Of a stretch of DNA of 64,000 nucleotides, positions 34,418 through 43,400 are shown one piece after another. The stretch's first letter is position 1, and each line of letters begins with the position of its first letter. The notes beneath the pieces are model-generated. The model was given only the letters and a program-made list of their open reading frames with translations. It had not been told where the DNA came from and made no database searches. This stretch comes from Streptomyces sp. NBC_00878 (lineage in GTDB: Bacteria > Actinomycetota > Actinomycetes > Streptomycetales > Streptomycetaceae), in NCBI RefSeq assembly GCF_026341515.1, contig NZ_JAPEOK010000001.1:1054001-1118000 (forward strand), written 5' to 3'. The position numbers were made by a program, and so were the translations under genes.

Positions 34418-36205
34418 CTAACTGCCTTCGCGCCAGGCCCGCCACAGTCGTGCGTAGCGGCCGCCCAGAGCCACCAACTCCGCGTGAGTTCCCTGCTCCA
34501 CGACGCGTCCCGCGTCCAGCACGGCGATCCGGTCCGCCACCATCGCCTGGGTCAGCCGGTGCGCCACGAACAGCGTGGTCCGGCCCGCGCACGCGGCCAG
34601 CACGGCTCGCTCCAGCTCGGCGGCGCCCTCGCTGCCCGCCTCCGCGGTCGACTCGTCGAGCACCACCACCGGTGCCCGGCCCAGCACGAGGCGGGCCAGC
34701 GCGATCTGGGCCACCTTGGTGACGTCCAGGCGCTCGCCGCCCTCGCCGACCAGGGTGTTCAGCCCGTCGGACAGCGCGTCGACCCACCCGTCGGCGCCGA
34801 CCGTGCGCAACGCGTCCATCAGTTCGGCGTCGGTCGCTTCCGGCGCGGCCAGCCGCAGATCGTCGGCGAGCGGACCGGAGAACACATGCGTCTCCTGCGT
34901 CAGGATGCTTACCAGGGCCCGTGCCCCGGCCTCGTCCAGACCGGCGAGGTCGGTCGAGCCGACGCGCACCGACCCGGCCTGCGGGGTCCCTATGCCGGCG
35001 ATCAGCGCGGCCAGGGTCGACTTGCCCGCGCCCGTCGCCCCCACCAGCGCGAGTGAAGCGCCGGCCGGGATCGTCAGGTCGACCTCCCGCAGGACCGGCT
35101 CCTCGGTGTCGGGATAGCTGAACGTCAGCCCCTCCACCGTCACTTGATAGGACACGGCGTCCGCCGGCGCGACGGCCTCGTCGCCCACCAGCCGGTCCTC
35201 CGCGTCCTCGCCCAGCACCCCGACCAGCCGGGTCAGACTGGCGCCCGACTTCTGCGCCTCGTCGAAGGTGAACATGATGGCGCCCAGCGGGGTGAACAGC
35301 CGGTGGAACATCAGCGGGGCCGCCGACACCTCGCCCAGGCTGGCGGCATCGGCCTCCAACAGGGCGTATCCCACCACGATGATCAGGACGAGGCCGATGA
35401 ACTCGGCGCGGTTCTCCCTGCCGACGAATCGGCCGAAGAACCGGAACACCTCGATGCCGAGCTCGCGCACCCGCCACGACTCGCTGGTGACCTTCTCGCG
35501 GACGGCGCCCTCAAGGCGGTACGCCCGGACCGTGTCGATCCCGTTCAGGCCACTGATCAACGCCTGGGCACGGTCGGCCTGGGCAACCCGCTGCTTCCGG
35601 TAGAGCGGGGCGGACCGCGGGAGGTACCAGCGCAGGGCGAGCGCGTACGCGGGCAGCGCGCCGGCGCCCGCCAGGCCGAGCCGCCAGTCGAGGCCGAACA
35701 TGCCGACCGTGGCGATGACGACCAGCACGCCCGCCGAGAACACCGTGGGGATGGCCGTCCGGATGCCCTTGGAGATCACGGCGACGTCGTCACCGACCCG
35801 GGACAGCACGTCTCCCCGGCCGACCTGCTCGATCCGTTCGCTCGGCATCCCGAGCACCGCCCGGACGGCGCCTTCGCGCAGCCGCGCGAGCAGATCCGCG
35901 CCCAGCCGCCCGATCAGGTAGGTCGACATCGCGGTGGCCGCCGCGCCGAGCAGCGCCGCGGCCACCATCAACACCCCGACCTGGACCAGGACCGAGCGCG
36001 ACTCACCCTCGACCACCCCGTCGACCACCCGGCCGAGCAGGAGCACCGGGAGCACCTGGAGCGCCGCCCCCGTCACTGTGGTGAGCACGGTGGCGAGGGT
36101 CAGCCATGGCACTTCGCGGCAGTGTGCCGCGACCCATCGGGTGGCCTCGCCTCCGGTCGCCGTGCGCAGAGTTGCCGGGGCGACGCGTGTGTCGGTACTG
36201 CTCAC
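34418..36205 (-). CDS. cchG: ABC half-transporter with degenerate signature motif
   Basis: A 595-aa exporter-type protein: a six-helix domain (residues about 30-330) and an ATPase domain. Walker A is intact (VGATGAGKST, near 387) and Walker B is intact with the catalytic glutamate (VVVLDEST). The signature is lost: where LSGGQRQR is expected there is GGERLDVTKVAQ. The defects are complementary to those in cchI, so a heterodimer would have one complete ATP site. It lies 49 bp after cchF. The likely role is coelichelin export or ferric-siderophore transport. Confidence 0.88.
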   Translation of the reverse strand: MSSTDTRVAPATLRTATGGEATRWVAAHCREVPWLTLATVLTTVTGAALQVLPVLLLGRVVDGVVEGESRSVLVQVGVLMVAAALLGAAATAMSTYLIGRLGADLLARLREGAVRAVLGMPSERIEQVGRGDVLSRVGDDVAVISKGIRTAIPTVFSAGVLVVIATVGMFGLDWRLGLAGAGALPAYALALRWYLPRSAPLYRKQRVAQADRAQALISGLNGIDTVRAYRLEGAVREKVTSESWRVRELGIEVFRFFGRFVGRENRAEFIGLVLIIVVGYALLEADAASLGEVSAAPLMFHRLFTPLGAIMFTFDEAQKSGASLTRLVGVLGEDAEDRLVGDEAVAPADAVSYQVTVEGLTFSYPDTEEPVLREVDLTIPAGASLALVGATGAGKSTLAALIAGIGTPQAGSVRVGSTDLAGLDEAGARALVSILTQETHVFSGPLADDLRLAAPEATDAELMDALRTVGADGWVDALSDGLNTLVGEGGERLDVTKVAQIALARLVLGRAPVVVLDESTAEAGSEGAAELERAVLAACAGRTTLFVAHRLTQAMVADRIAVLDAGRVVEQGTHAELVALGGRYARLWRAWREGS

Positions 36206-36254
36206 ACCAGGACCAGGTCATGCCGGGGACGGAACACGTTGAGCAGCGACATCT

Positions 36255-37313
36255 TTAGCCGGCCGCCGACTTGACGAGCTCTTCGACCGCGTACGGCATG
36301 GACAGCAGGGTGCCCTGGGAGATGGCCGCGCCGACCGCCGGGCCCTCGCTGTCCAGCAGGTACGTGACCTTGCCGTTCTTCGCTGCGTCCAGGTTGGTGA
36401 ACAGCTTGAACTTCTTCAGGGCGTCCGTGTCCGCCTTGTCGTTGATGACGAAGACGCGGTCGACGTCGACCAGGTCGATGCGCTCGGGGGACAGCGCGGT
36501 GGAGAAGCTGCCGTCCGCGACCTTGTCGATCTCGGTCTGGTACTGGAAGCCGATGCCCGTCAGCAGTTGTCCGCGCACGTCGGTGGAGGTGAAGGGGTTG
36601 ACCGCGTCCTTGTACCAGGACAGCGCGACAGCCTTCTGGTCCGCGAACTCCGGGTGTTCCTTCTTGGCGGTGTCGAGCTGGGCCTGGATGGACTGCACCA
36701 TCTTCTCGCCCTCGTCGGCCTTGCCGAGCGCCTTGGCGATCTGGAGTGCGTTGTCCTGCCACGGAGCGCTGAACGGCTCCTTCTCGGCCTTGGTACGGCC
36801 CACCGTCGGGGCGATCTGGGAGAGCTTGTCGTAGGCGGCCTTGTCGACCTCGGAGTAGACCGCGATGATCAGGTCCGGCCGCAAGGCGGCGATCTTCTCG
36901 TAGTTGGGGCCCGAGTCGCCGTTCTTCATGATGACTTCGGGCTTGGCGTCGCCCCACTTGTCCTTCACCCAGGGCCACTGGGTGTTGATGTCGGGGCTCT
37001 GGCCCGCCGGGTTCGGGTACTGGTCGACCATGCCGACCGGCTTGATGCCGAACGCCAGGACGCTCTGGTCGTCCGTGTAGCCGACGGTGACCACGCGCTT
37101 GGGAGCCTCGGCGACCTTCGTGGACCCGAACGCGTGCTCCACGGTGACCGGGAAGGCGCCGGCGGCGGCAGCCGGGGCGGTCTCGCTCGACTTGTCCGTG
37201 TCCGACGAGTCGGAACCGCATCCCGCGAGGAGGCCGACGCCGAGGGTCGCGGCGGACAACACCGCCGCAAACCGCCGCGAGGGCTTCATAAGCGTCGTTC
37301 TATGGATGAGCAT
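36255..37313 (-). CDS. cchF: Siderophore-binding lipoprotein
   Basis: A 352-aa FecB/FepB-type extracytoplasmic binding protein. The signal sequence ends in the lipobox LLAGC (Cys32 counted from the first ATG), followed by a Ser/Asp-rich linker and then RVVTVGYTDDQSVLAFGIKPVG, typical of the periplasmic_binding_2 fold, with the long joining helix and a C-terminal AISQGTLLSMPYAVEELV. It captures ferric coelichelin at the outer face of the membrane and delivers it to the cchC/cchD permease. ATG 37313 has an AAGGGA site; ATG 37289 also gives a good signal peptide. An iron box lies upstream. Confidence 0.94.
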   Translation of the reverse strand: MLIHRTTLMKPSRRFAAVLSAATLGVGLLAGCGSDSSDTDKSSETAPAAAAGAFPVTVEHAFGSTKVAEAPKRVVTVGYTDDQSVLAFGIKPVGMVDQYPNPAGQSPDINTQWPWVKDKWGDAKPEVIMKNGDSGPNYEKIAALRPDLIIAVYSEVDKAAYDKLSQIAPTVGRTKAEKEPFSAPWQDNALQIAKALGKADEGEKMVQSIQAQLDTAKKEHPEFADQKAVALSWYKDAVNPFTSTDVRGQLLTGIGFQYQTEIDKVADGSFSTALSPERIDLVDVDRVFVINDKADTDALKKFKLFTNLDAAKNGKVTYLLDSEGPAVGAAISQGTLLSMPYAVEELVKSAAG

Positions 37314-37384
37314 CCGAAAATCCCTTGCTTTCGCACCGACCGCTACACCCCTACATAAGGGCAGGCAAACCTTACCCCGAGAAG

Positions 37385-37403
37385 TGAGGTTAGCCTAGCC
37401 TTA
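37385..37403. promoter_or_regulatory. Iron box upstream of cchF
   Basis: TGAGGTTAGCCTAGCCTTA has 7 of 9 symmetric half-site positions. It lies 72 bp upstream of cchF and touches the cchE stop codon. A further CAAACCTTACC half-site lies just downstream. Confidence 0.8.
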
Positions 37404-38264
37404 CTTCTCCAAGTTTATCGGGATGTGGCCGAGTTGGACATGAGTGCGGCCGATCGGCACGATGAGCGGCCGGTCGCCCACCGGGTCGTCGATCACCATG
37501 GCGCGCAGTCCGAACGCCTCGTGGAGCAACTCGGCGGTGATCACGTCACGCGGGTGCCCCTGCGCCAGGATCGCCCCCTCCCGCATCACGACGAGGTTGT
37601 CGCTGTAGCGCGTGGCGAGGTTGAGGTCGTGCAGCACCATGACGACGGTGCACCCCGACTCGTGCAGGTCGTCCACCAGGTCGAGCACGTCGATCGCGTG
37701 CGCGAGGTCCAGGTACGTGGTCGGCTCGTCGAGCAACAGCAGGTCGGTGCCCTGGGCCAGGGTCATCGAGATCCAGACGCGCTGACGCTGTCCGCCGGAC
37801 AGCGAGTCGACCGGACGGTCGGCGAGGTCGGACACCCCGGTCATGGCCAGCGCACGCTCCACGACCGCGGCGTCGTCCGACGACCACTGCCGCAGCCAAC
37901 TCTGGTGCGGATGGCGGCCCCTGGCGACCAGGTCGGACACGGTCAGCCCCTCCGGCGCGACCGGGGCCTGCGGCAGCAGGCCGAGTTTCTTCGCCACGTC
38001 CCTGGTCCTGAGCTTGACGATGTCGTCGCCGTCAAGGACGACCGTGCCCTTGGCAGGCTTGAGCAGCCGCGACAGGGTCCGCAACAGGGTCGACTTCCCG
38101 CAGCCGTTGGGGCCGATGACCGTGGTGATCACCCCTGGCGGTATCGCCACGTCGAGCTCGTCGATGACGATCCGGCCGCCGTACCCGACCGTGACGCCCC
38201 TGGCTGCCAGCCGTGAGGCGCCGCCGACTGCGGACTCGACCTCGGCGGTGTCCTGAGCGGCCAC
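37401..38264 (-). CDS. cchE: Siderophore ABC importer ATPase
   Basis: A 287-aa FepC/FhuC-type ATPase: Walker A GPNGCGKST, Q-loop in LGLLPQAPVAPEGLTVSDLVARGRHPHQ, signature LSGGQRQR, Walker B LLLLDEPTTYLD and H-loop VLHDLN. This is the standard pattern for ferric-siderophore import, energising the cchC/cchD channel. It follows cchD after 42 bp and sits in the order cchB-C-D-E-F expected for a coelichelin cluster. Confidence 0.95.
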   Translation of the reverse strand: MAAQDTAEVESAVGGASRLAARGVTVGYGGRIVIDELDVAIPPGVITTVIGPNGCGKSTLLRTLSRLLKPAKGTVVLDGDDIVKLRTRDVAKKLGLLPQAPVAPEGLTVSDLVARGRHPHQSWLRQWSSDDAAVVERALAMTGVSDLADRPVDSLSGGQRQRVWISMTLAQGTDLLLLDEPTTYLDLAHAIDVLDLVDDLHESGCTVVMVLHDLNLATRYSDNLVVMREGAILAQGHPRDVITAELLHEAFGLRAMVIDDPVGDRPLIVPIGRTHVQLGHIPINLEK

Positions 38265-38279
38265 GAAACCCCCCTCTAC

Positions 38280-38293
38280 TTAGGTTTACCTAA
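38280..38293. promoter_or_regulatory. Short iron-box-like palindrome before cchE
   Basis: TTAGGTTTACCTAA is a 14-bp palindrome made of iron-box half-site words but with shorter spacing than the 19-bp sites. It is in the 42-bp gap between cchD and cchE. It may be a weak or decayed internal site. Confidence 0.45.
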
Positions 38294-38306
38294 CTCTTTG
38301 TACCAG

Positions 38307-39380
38307 CTATCTGAGGTTCGCCCGCACCAGGAGATAGACGAGGAAGGGGCCGCCGATCGCGGCGGTGACCACACCGACCGGAAGACTGATGGGCAGAGCA
38401 GTGCGCGCCACCAGGTCCGCGCCGATCAGGAGCAACGCTCCGACCAGTCCTGAGGCGACCATCGGCGGCGTCGGGCATCTCGCGAGACGCATGGCCACCT
38501 GCGGTGCCACCAGCGCGACGAACGGGACCGGGCCCGCCGCGCTCACCGCCGCGGCGGCCAGCAGCACCGCGCACAGCAACAGGACGGCTCGCACCATCGA
38601 GTACCGGACGCCGAGGCCCGCGGCGATCTCGTCGCCGAAGTGCATCGGCTTGAACTGGAAGGCGACGCCTGCCACGACGACCATGAGGACGAGCGTGCAC
38701 CAGAGTGTCACCCGGACCTCGCCCCACGACCGGTTGTCCAACGAGCCGACCAGCCACGCCTGGGCCTTGGCCACGTCCCGGATGTCGGCCGTGACCAGCA
38801 GCCAGGTGGTGATCGCCTCCATCACCGCGCTCACCGAGATGCCGATGAGGATGAGCCGGAAGCCGTCGACCCCGCGCCGCCACGCCATGAAGTACACCAG
38901 CAGACCCGTGCCGAGCCCGCCCGCGAGCGCCGCCGCGGACAGGCCCACGGAGTTGACGATCGCCGTCGCGGTCCCGCCCGACACCGTCACCAGGAACACC
39001 GATACCGCGCTGGCACCCGTGGTGACCCCCAGAATGTCCGGGCTGGCCAGCGGATTGCGCGCGATGGACTGCGTGATCGCTCCGGACACTCCCAGCGCGA
39101 ACCCCACGACGAGCCCGGCCAGGGCACGCGGCATCCGCAGGTCCATGATCACGAACTCGTCGACCCGCTCGCCCCGGCCGAGGATCGTGGCGATCACCCG
39201 GGACAGTCCGATGGGGAAGTCCCCCACGCCGATGGACACGCAGAACACCAGGAAGGCCGACGCCGCCAGAAACAGCGTCACGAACACGAGCCAGGGCCGC
39301 CATACGAACGACACCTGGCCGAGCCGCACACCCGGCGCCACCGATGACTTCACGTCTGGCTTCACGTCTGTCCCGTTCAT
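38307..39380 (-). CDS. cchD: FecCD-family siderophore permease
   Basis: A 357-aa BtuC/FecCD permease with about ten membrane helices. ATG 39380 overlaps the cchC stop as ATGA, so translation is coupled; an earlier in-frame start would add only eight residues. Typical elements include RMPRALAGLVVGFALGVSGAITQSIARNPLASPDILGVTTGAS and PVPFVALVAPQVAMRLARCPTPP. It forms the inner-membrane channel with cchC. Confidence 0.94.
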   Translation of the reverse strand: MNGTDVKPDVKSSVAPGVRLGQVSFVWRPWLVFVTLFLAASAFLVFCVSIGVGDFPIGLSRVIATILGRGERVDEFVIMDLRMPRALAGLVVGFALGVSGAITQSIARNPLASPDILGVTTGASAVSVFLVTVSGGTATAIVNSVGLSAAALAGGLGTGLLVYFMAWRRGVDGFRLILIGISVSAVMEAITTWLLVTADIRDVAKAQAWLVGSLDNRSWGEVRVTLWCTLVLMVVVAGVAFQFKPMHFGDEIAAGLGVRYSMVRAVLLLCAVLLAAAAVSAAGPVPFVALVAPQVAMRLARCPTPPMVASGLVGALLLIGADLVARTALPISLPVGVVTAAIGGPFLVYLLVRANLR

Positions 39381-40435
39381 GCGTTCTTGAACTTTCCGCG
39401 CCACACCAGAACCGCGAAGAACGGGGCCCCCAGGAGAGCGACGAGGACACCCGCGTCCAACTCGCCCGGCCGCACCACCAGTCGGCCCACGATGTCACAG
39501 GCCAGCAGGACGACAGCGCCGAGCAGACCCGCGTACGGCACCAGCCAGCGATAGTCCGGACCGGTCAGGTACCGGGCCACGTGGGCCACCATGAGCCCGA
39601 GGAACGCGATGGGGCCGCAGGCCGCCGTCGCCGCGCCCGCGAGCAGGGTGATGGCGACGATGCCGACGGTCCGGCTCAGCGCGATGTTCACTCCGAGGCC
39701 CCGCGCCACGTCGTCACCCAGGTTGAGCAGGTTGAGGGAGGGCAGCATGGACAGGGCCAGCAACAGCCCGACCACGATGAACGCGGTCACCGGCCAGATG
39801 ACGTCGAATCCGACCCCGGCCACGGAGCCCGAGTTCCAGAACCGCAGCGCGTTCAGCGACGCCTTGTCCGTCAGCGCGACCGCCGTGGTCATCGCCGCGA
39901 GGAACACCGTGATCCCCTGCCCGGCCAGTGCGAGCGTCAACGGATTGCCGGCGCCCCGGCCGATGCTCGCGAGGCCGAACACGACGACACCGGCGACAGC
40001 CGCTCCCAGGAAGGCGAACCAGACGTACTGGAACGGGTTGGAGAACCCGAACAGGGCGATCACCGACACGACCGCGAACGAGGCGCCGGCGTTCACTCCG
40101 AGCAGGCCGGTGTCGGCGATCGGGTTGCGCGTGTACCCCTGGATCAGCGCCCCGCCCACCCCCAGCGCGATGCCCGCCACGATCGCGAGCACCGTCCGGG
40201 GCACCCGCACGGTCCGCACGATGAGCCTGATCTCGGTGAGCCGCTGGTCGGAGTCCGGCGCCGCGAACAGCCCGTGCCACACCTCGGCAGGACTCAACGC
40301 GCGCGCACCGACAGCCAACGACACCACCCCCGCGGCCACGAGGACCGCGACCAGCATGCCCAAACCCACGACCCGCCGCCGACGGGCAGCCTCTGTGCCC
40401 CTGGGCGCGGGGCGCTCAACCGCAGTCGTGCTCAT
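39377..40435 (-). CDS. cchC: FecCD-family siderophore permease
   Basis: A 352-aa FecCD permease. It has RVPRTVLAIVAGIALGVGGALIQGYTRNPIADTGLLGVNAGAS, the LNLLNLGDDVARGLG cytoplasmic loop that contacts the ATPase, and GPIAFLGLMVAHVARYL. About ten helices are predicted. Its LNLLNLGDDVA loop is the counterpart of the fragment found at 43401. It starts the uptake operon, 20 bp after the MITE-like element at 40455-40664, which separates it from cchB. Confidence 0.94.
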   Translation of the reverse strand: MSTTAVERPAPRGTEAARRRRVVGLGMLVAVLVAAGVVSLAVGARALSPAEVWHGLFAAPDSDQRLTEIRLIVRTVRVPRTVLAIVAGIALGVGGALIQGYTRNPIADTGLLGVNAGASFAVVSVIALFGFSNPFQYVWFAFLGAAVAGVVVFGLASIGRGAGNPLTLALAGQGITVFLAAMTTAVALTDKASLNALRFWNSGSVAGVGFDVIWPVTAFIVVGLLLALSMLPSLNLLNLGDDVARGLGVNIALSRTVGIVAITLLAGAATAACGPIAFLGLMVAHVARYLTGPDYRWLVPYAGLLGAVVLLACDIVGRLVVRPGELDAGVLVALLGAPFFAVLVWRGKFKNA

Positions 40436-40454
40436 GGCGAAGTACGTTATCCCT

Positions 40455-40664
40455 AGGGGGTGTTTCGAAAGTCCCGTGCGGTGCCCGCGGTGTCCGGTGC
40501 GTGCCCTCGGCGTGCCGGACGAAGGCCCTCGTACTGGACGTACTTGGGCCTTCGGCCGGTGCGGCGAAGGGGGTCCCCCCGCCCGAGCCGGGCGAAGCCG
40601 GTTCGAGGGTGGGGGCGCGTGCCGGGCGCCGTGGGTGCTGTGCGGGACTTTCGAAACACCCCCT
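40455..40664. mobile_element. 210-bp MITE-like element with 22-bp inverted ends
   Basis: The ends (40455-40476 and 40643-40664) are exact 22-bp inverted repeats containing GTGTTTCGAAAGTCCC. Inside is a further hairpin in which CGAAGGCCC pairs with GGGCCTTCG around a GTACTGGACGTAC core. No gene is plausible on either strand, though frames are open. It occupies most of the gap between cchC and cchB. No clear target-site duplication was seen. It could be a non-autonomous transposon or a structured intergenic repeat. Confidence 0.65.
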
Positions 40665-40733
40665 GGTGATCCACCGGGAGCGCACGGCCATGGGGCACCT
40701 CACGCTCGGGCACGGCGGACACGGACGCTCCCT

Positions 40734-42068
40734 TCACGCGGCGACCGTCCGGGCCTCGTCCGAAGGGGACTTGACGCCCCGGTCGAGGAGCGAGTCCAGG
40801 ATCTCCCCGACCCTGGTCGCGGTGTTGGACAGCAGGGACGACGTGATGCCGTGTGTGTGCTCCGTACCGCCCTGCAGGTAGATGCCGCAGCGCAGTTCGG
40901 GGTCCGTCACGATGCGGTAGTCACGCTCGACGCGGACGCGGCCCTCGTCGTCGCGCAGGCAGCGATCCGCGACCTCGCCGAGGAGGCCGAGGGGATCGGC
41001 GGGGCTGTAGCCGGTGGCGAAGACCACGACGTCCGCGTCGAGAAGAGTCTCCTCGCCGGTGACGAGGGACGTCACGGTGGCGCGGACCTTGACCGGCGTC
41101 TCCTCGACGTCGGTGAGCCGGGACACGTTGAGGAACCGCAGCCGCTTGGTGCCGAGGACCTTCTCCTGGTACGTCTGCCGGTACAGGTCCTCGATCAAGT
41201 CGATGTCCACCACGGAGTAGTTGGTGTTGCCGTGGTAGCCCATCAGCCGGCGCTTGACGTTCTCGGGCGCCGCGAAGTACTCGTCGACCGCCGCGGGATC
41301 GAAGATCCGGTTGGCGAAGCTGCTGTCGTCGGCGGGGCTGTAGCCATAGCGGGAGAAGACCGCGCAGACCTCGGCCTCGGGGAATCGGCGGTGCAGGTAG
41401 GCGACGTTCTCCGCGGCACTCTGGCCGGCGCCCACGACGATGAACCGAGAGGGCGAGGTGCCCTCCAACCGGTCGACCTTCGCGAGCAGTTCGGAGTTGT
41501 GCCAGACGCGGTCCCCCGGCTCCACGCCCTCCGGCATGAGAGGACGCATCCCCGTACCTATGACCAGGTTGCGGGCCCGGTGCACCGCGAGACCCTCCCC
41601 TGAGCGGACCGTCAGCTCCAGGTACTCCACGGCTCCGTCACGGACCACGGGCGCGACGCCGACGACCTCGTGGCCGTAGGAGACCATGTCCTCGACCTGG
41701 GCCGCGGCCCACTCCAGGTAGTCATGGAACTCCACCCGCAGCGGGAAGAGGTTCTTGTGGTTGATGAAGTCGATCAGCCGGCCCTTGCTCTTCAGGTAGC
41801 AGAGGAAGCTGAACTCACTGGCCGGGTTCCGGAGCGTCACCAGGTCCTTGAGGAAGGACACCTGCATGGTCGCGTCGTCGATCAGCATGCCCCGGTGCCA
41901 GCCGAAGCACGGCTGCTGCTCGAAGAACCGAGCGGTGATCGCCTCCTGCTCTCCGACGCGCGCGTTGTGCTCGCCGAGTGCGATCGCCATGGCCACATTG
42001 GACGGTCCGAAACCGATGCCAATGAGGTCGTGGACCAGTGGTGCGTCATCAGGAAGAACCTGTGACAT
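40734..42068 (-). CDS. cchB: L-ornithine N5-monooxygenase
   Basis: A 444-aa class B flavin monooxygenase of the SidA/PvdA/IucD group. The FAD motif is IGIGFGPSN near residue 17, substrate and flavin contacts lie in FGWHRGMLIDDATMQVSFLKDL, the NADPH motif is VGAGQSAAE, and the closing motif is FATGYSPAD. It hydroxylates the side-chain amine of ornithine to give N5-hydroxyornithine for the NRPS and the formyltransferase. It is divergent from cchA; the intergenic region has two iron boxes. It has a closely similar paralogue at 44730. Confidence 0.95.
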   Translation of the reverse strand: MSQVLPDDAPLVHDLIGIGFGPSNVAMAIALGEHNARVGEQEAITARFFEQQPCFGWHRGMLIDDATMQVSFLKDLVTLRNPASEFSFLCYLKSKGRLIDFINHKNLFPLRVEFHDYLEWAAAQVEDMVSYGHEVVGVAPVVRDGAVEYLELTVRSGEGLAVHRARNLVIGTGMRPLMPEGVEPGDRVWHNSELLAKVDRLEGTSPSRFIVVGAGQSAAENVAYLHRRFPEAEVCAVFSRYGYSPADDSSFANRIFDPAAVDEYFAAPENVKRRLMGYHGNTNYSVVDIDLIEDLYRQTYQEKVLGTKRLRFLNVSRLTDVEETPVKVRATVTSLVTGEETLLDADVVVFATGYSPADPLGLLGEVADRCLRDDEGRVRVERDYRIVTDPELRCGIYLQGGTEHTHGITSSLLSNTATRVGEILDSLLDRGVKSPSDEARTVAA

Positions 42069-42162
42069 GTCACTCCCATCGTGCGGGGCAGTCGCCTGTC
42101 AGGCGTGGGGAAGATACGAGGTACGAAAGGTGGGCATGCCGACGGTCGAGTCCGCCGGGAAT

Positions 42163-42181
42163 TTAGGTAAGCCTAAGCTAA
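42163..42181. promoter_or_regulatory. Iron box, cchB side
   Basis: TTAGGTAAGCCTAAGCTAA, 7 of 9 symmetric half-site positions, 95 bp upstream of cchB in the cchA-cchB divergent promoter region. Confidence 0.88.
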
Positions 42182-42265
42182 TCTCGTACGGCTGTCGACA
42201 GGACGGAACGGGCAATCCTGCATCAGTGCTCGCCAACTTGGGCGTCACGCATGCCCGTTGCAAAC

Positions 42266-42284
42266 TAAGGTAAGCCTTGCTTTA
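42266..42284. promoter_or_regulatory. Iron box, cchA side
   Basis: TAAGGTAAGCCTTGCTTTA, 7 of 9 symmetric positions, 40 bp upstream of the cchA start. Together with the site at 42163 it gives each divergent gene its own operator. Confidence 0.82.
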
Positions 42285-42323
42285 CTTGCCCCCGGTCCAT
42301 CCCTGCCTTCGAGGAGGAACCCC

Positions 42324-43271
42324 ATGCGGGTCGTCATGTTCGGTTACCAGACCTGGGGGCACCGCACCCTGCAAGCCCTCCTGGACTCCGAACACGACGT
42401 GGTGCTCGTCGTGACACACCCCAAGAGCGAGCACGCCTACGAGAAGATCTGGAGCGACTCCGTCGCCGACCTCGCCGAGGCGCACGGCGTCCCGGTGCTG
42501 ATCCGCAACCGCCCTGACGACGACGAGTTGTTCGAGCGCCTCAAGGAGGCCGACCCGGACATCCTCGTGGCGAACAACTGGCGGACGTGGATCCCCCCGC
42601 GCATCTTCGACCTGCCGCGCCACGGCACGCTGAACGTCCACGACTCGCTGCTGCCGAAGTACGCCGGCTTCTCCCCGCTGATCTGGGCCCTGATCAACGG
42701 CGAGACCGAAGTGGGCGTCACCGCGCACATGATGAACGACGAGCTCGACGCGGGCGACATCGTCCGTCAGGAGGCGGTGCCGGTCGGACCGACGGACACC
42801 GCCACCGACCTCTTCCACAAGACCGTCGACCTCATCGCCCCGGTCACCGTCGGCGCACTCGACCTCATCTCCGGCGGGCAGACGGAGTTCACCAAGCAGG
42901 ACCGGTCCCAGGCGAGCTTCTTCCACAAGCGGGCCGCCGAGGACATCCGCATCGACTGGTCCTGGCCGGCACAGGACCTGGAGCGCCTGGTCCGGGCCCA
43001 GTCCGAGCCGTACCCCAGCGCCTTCACCTACCACAAGGGCAAGCGACTCGAGGTCCTCGCCGCCGTGGTGTCCCAGGGCCGCTACGGCGGGACGCCCGGC
43101 CGTATCTTCTACCGCGAGGGTGAGGGCGTGGTGATCGTCGCCGGAGCCGACGCGCGCACCGGCCGCAACCACGGCCTGGCCGTCACTCGCGTACGGACCG
43201 AGGACGGCCGCGAGCTGCCCGCGACGCGGTACTTCACCTCCATGGGCGGATATCTCACCACCCGCCCCTGA
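42324..43271 (+). CDS. cchA: N5-hydroxyornithine formyltransferase
   Basis: A 315-aa protein of the methionyl-tRNA formyltransferase family. ATG 42324 follows GAGGAGGAA. The N-terminal Rossmann part opens with VVMFGYQTWGHRTLQALL; the catalytic signature is LNVHDSLLPKYAGFSP (Asn, His) with the aspartate in NDELDAGDIV. The C-terminal OB-like domain ends GGYLTTRP. It transfers formyl from N10-formyl-tetrahydrofolate to N5-hydroxyornithine, making the fhOrn unit used by A1 of the NRPS. It is followed by a strong terminator at 43311. Confidence 0.93.
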   Translation: MRVVMFGYQTWGHRTLQALLDSEHDVVLVVTHPKSEHAYEKIWSDSVADLAEAHGVPVLIRNRPDDDELFERLKEADPDILVANNWRTWIPPRIFDLPRHGTLNVHDSLLPKYAGFSPLIWALINGETEVGVTAHMMNDELDAGDIVRQEAVPVGPTDTATDLFHKTVDLIAPVTVGALDLISGGQTEFTKQDRSQASFFHKRAAEDIRIDWSWPAQDLERLVRAQSEPYPSAFTYHKGKRLEVLAAVVSQGRYGGTPGRIFYREGEGVVIVAGADARTGRNHGLAVTRVRTEDGRELPATRYFTSMGGYLTTRP

Positions 43272-43310
43272 TACGCCGGCTCCACCACGGTCCCGTGGGC
43301 CCGGCCGGAC

Positions 43311-43352
43311 GCCCCCGCCGTGCGGAACTTCCCGTCTCCGCACGGCGGGGGC
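43311..43352 (+). terminator. Terminator hairpin after cchA
   Basis: A perfect 16-bp GC-rich stem (43311-43326 with 43337-43352) around a 10-base loop, 40 bp after the cchA stop. The following CTCCCTT is a poor U-tract, as is common in Streptomyces. Confidence 0.82.
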
Positions 43353-43400
43353 GCTCCCTTGCGCTGCGGGCCGCCTCACCCGAGGGAGCCGGCCGTTGGA

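Noticed and set aside
40416..40737. Small ORFs on both strands in the cchB-cchC gap
   Set aside because: They are a by-product of the 210-bp palindromic element, which is open in several frames; no ribosome sites or protein motifs.
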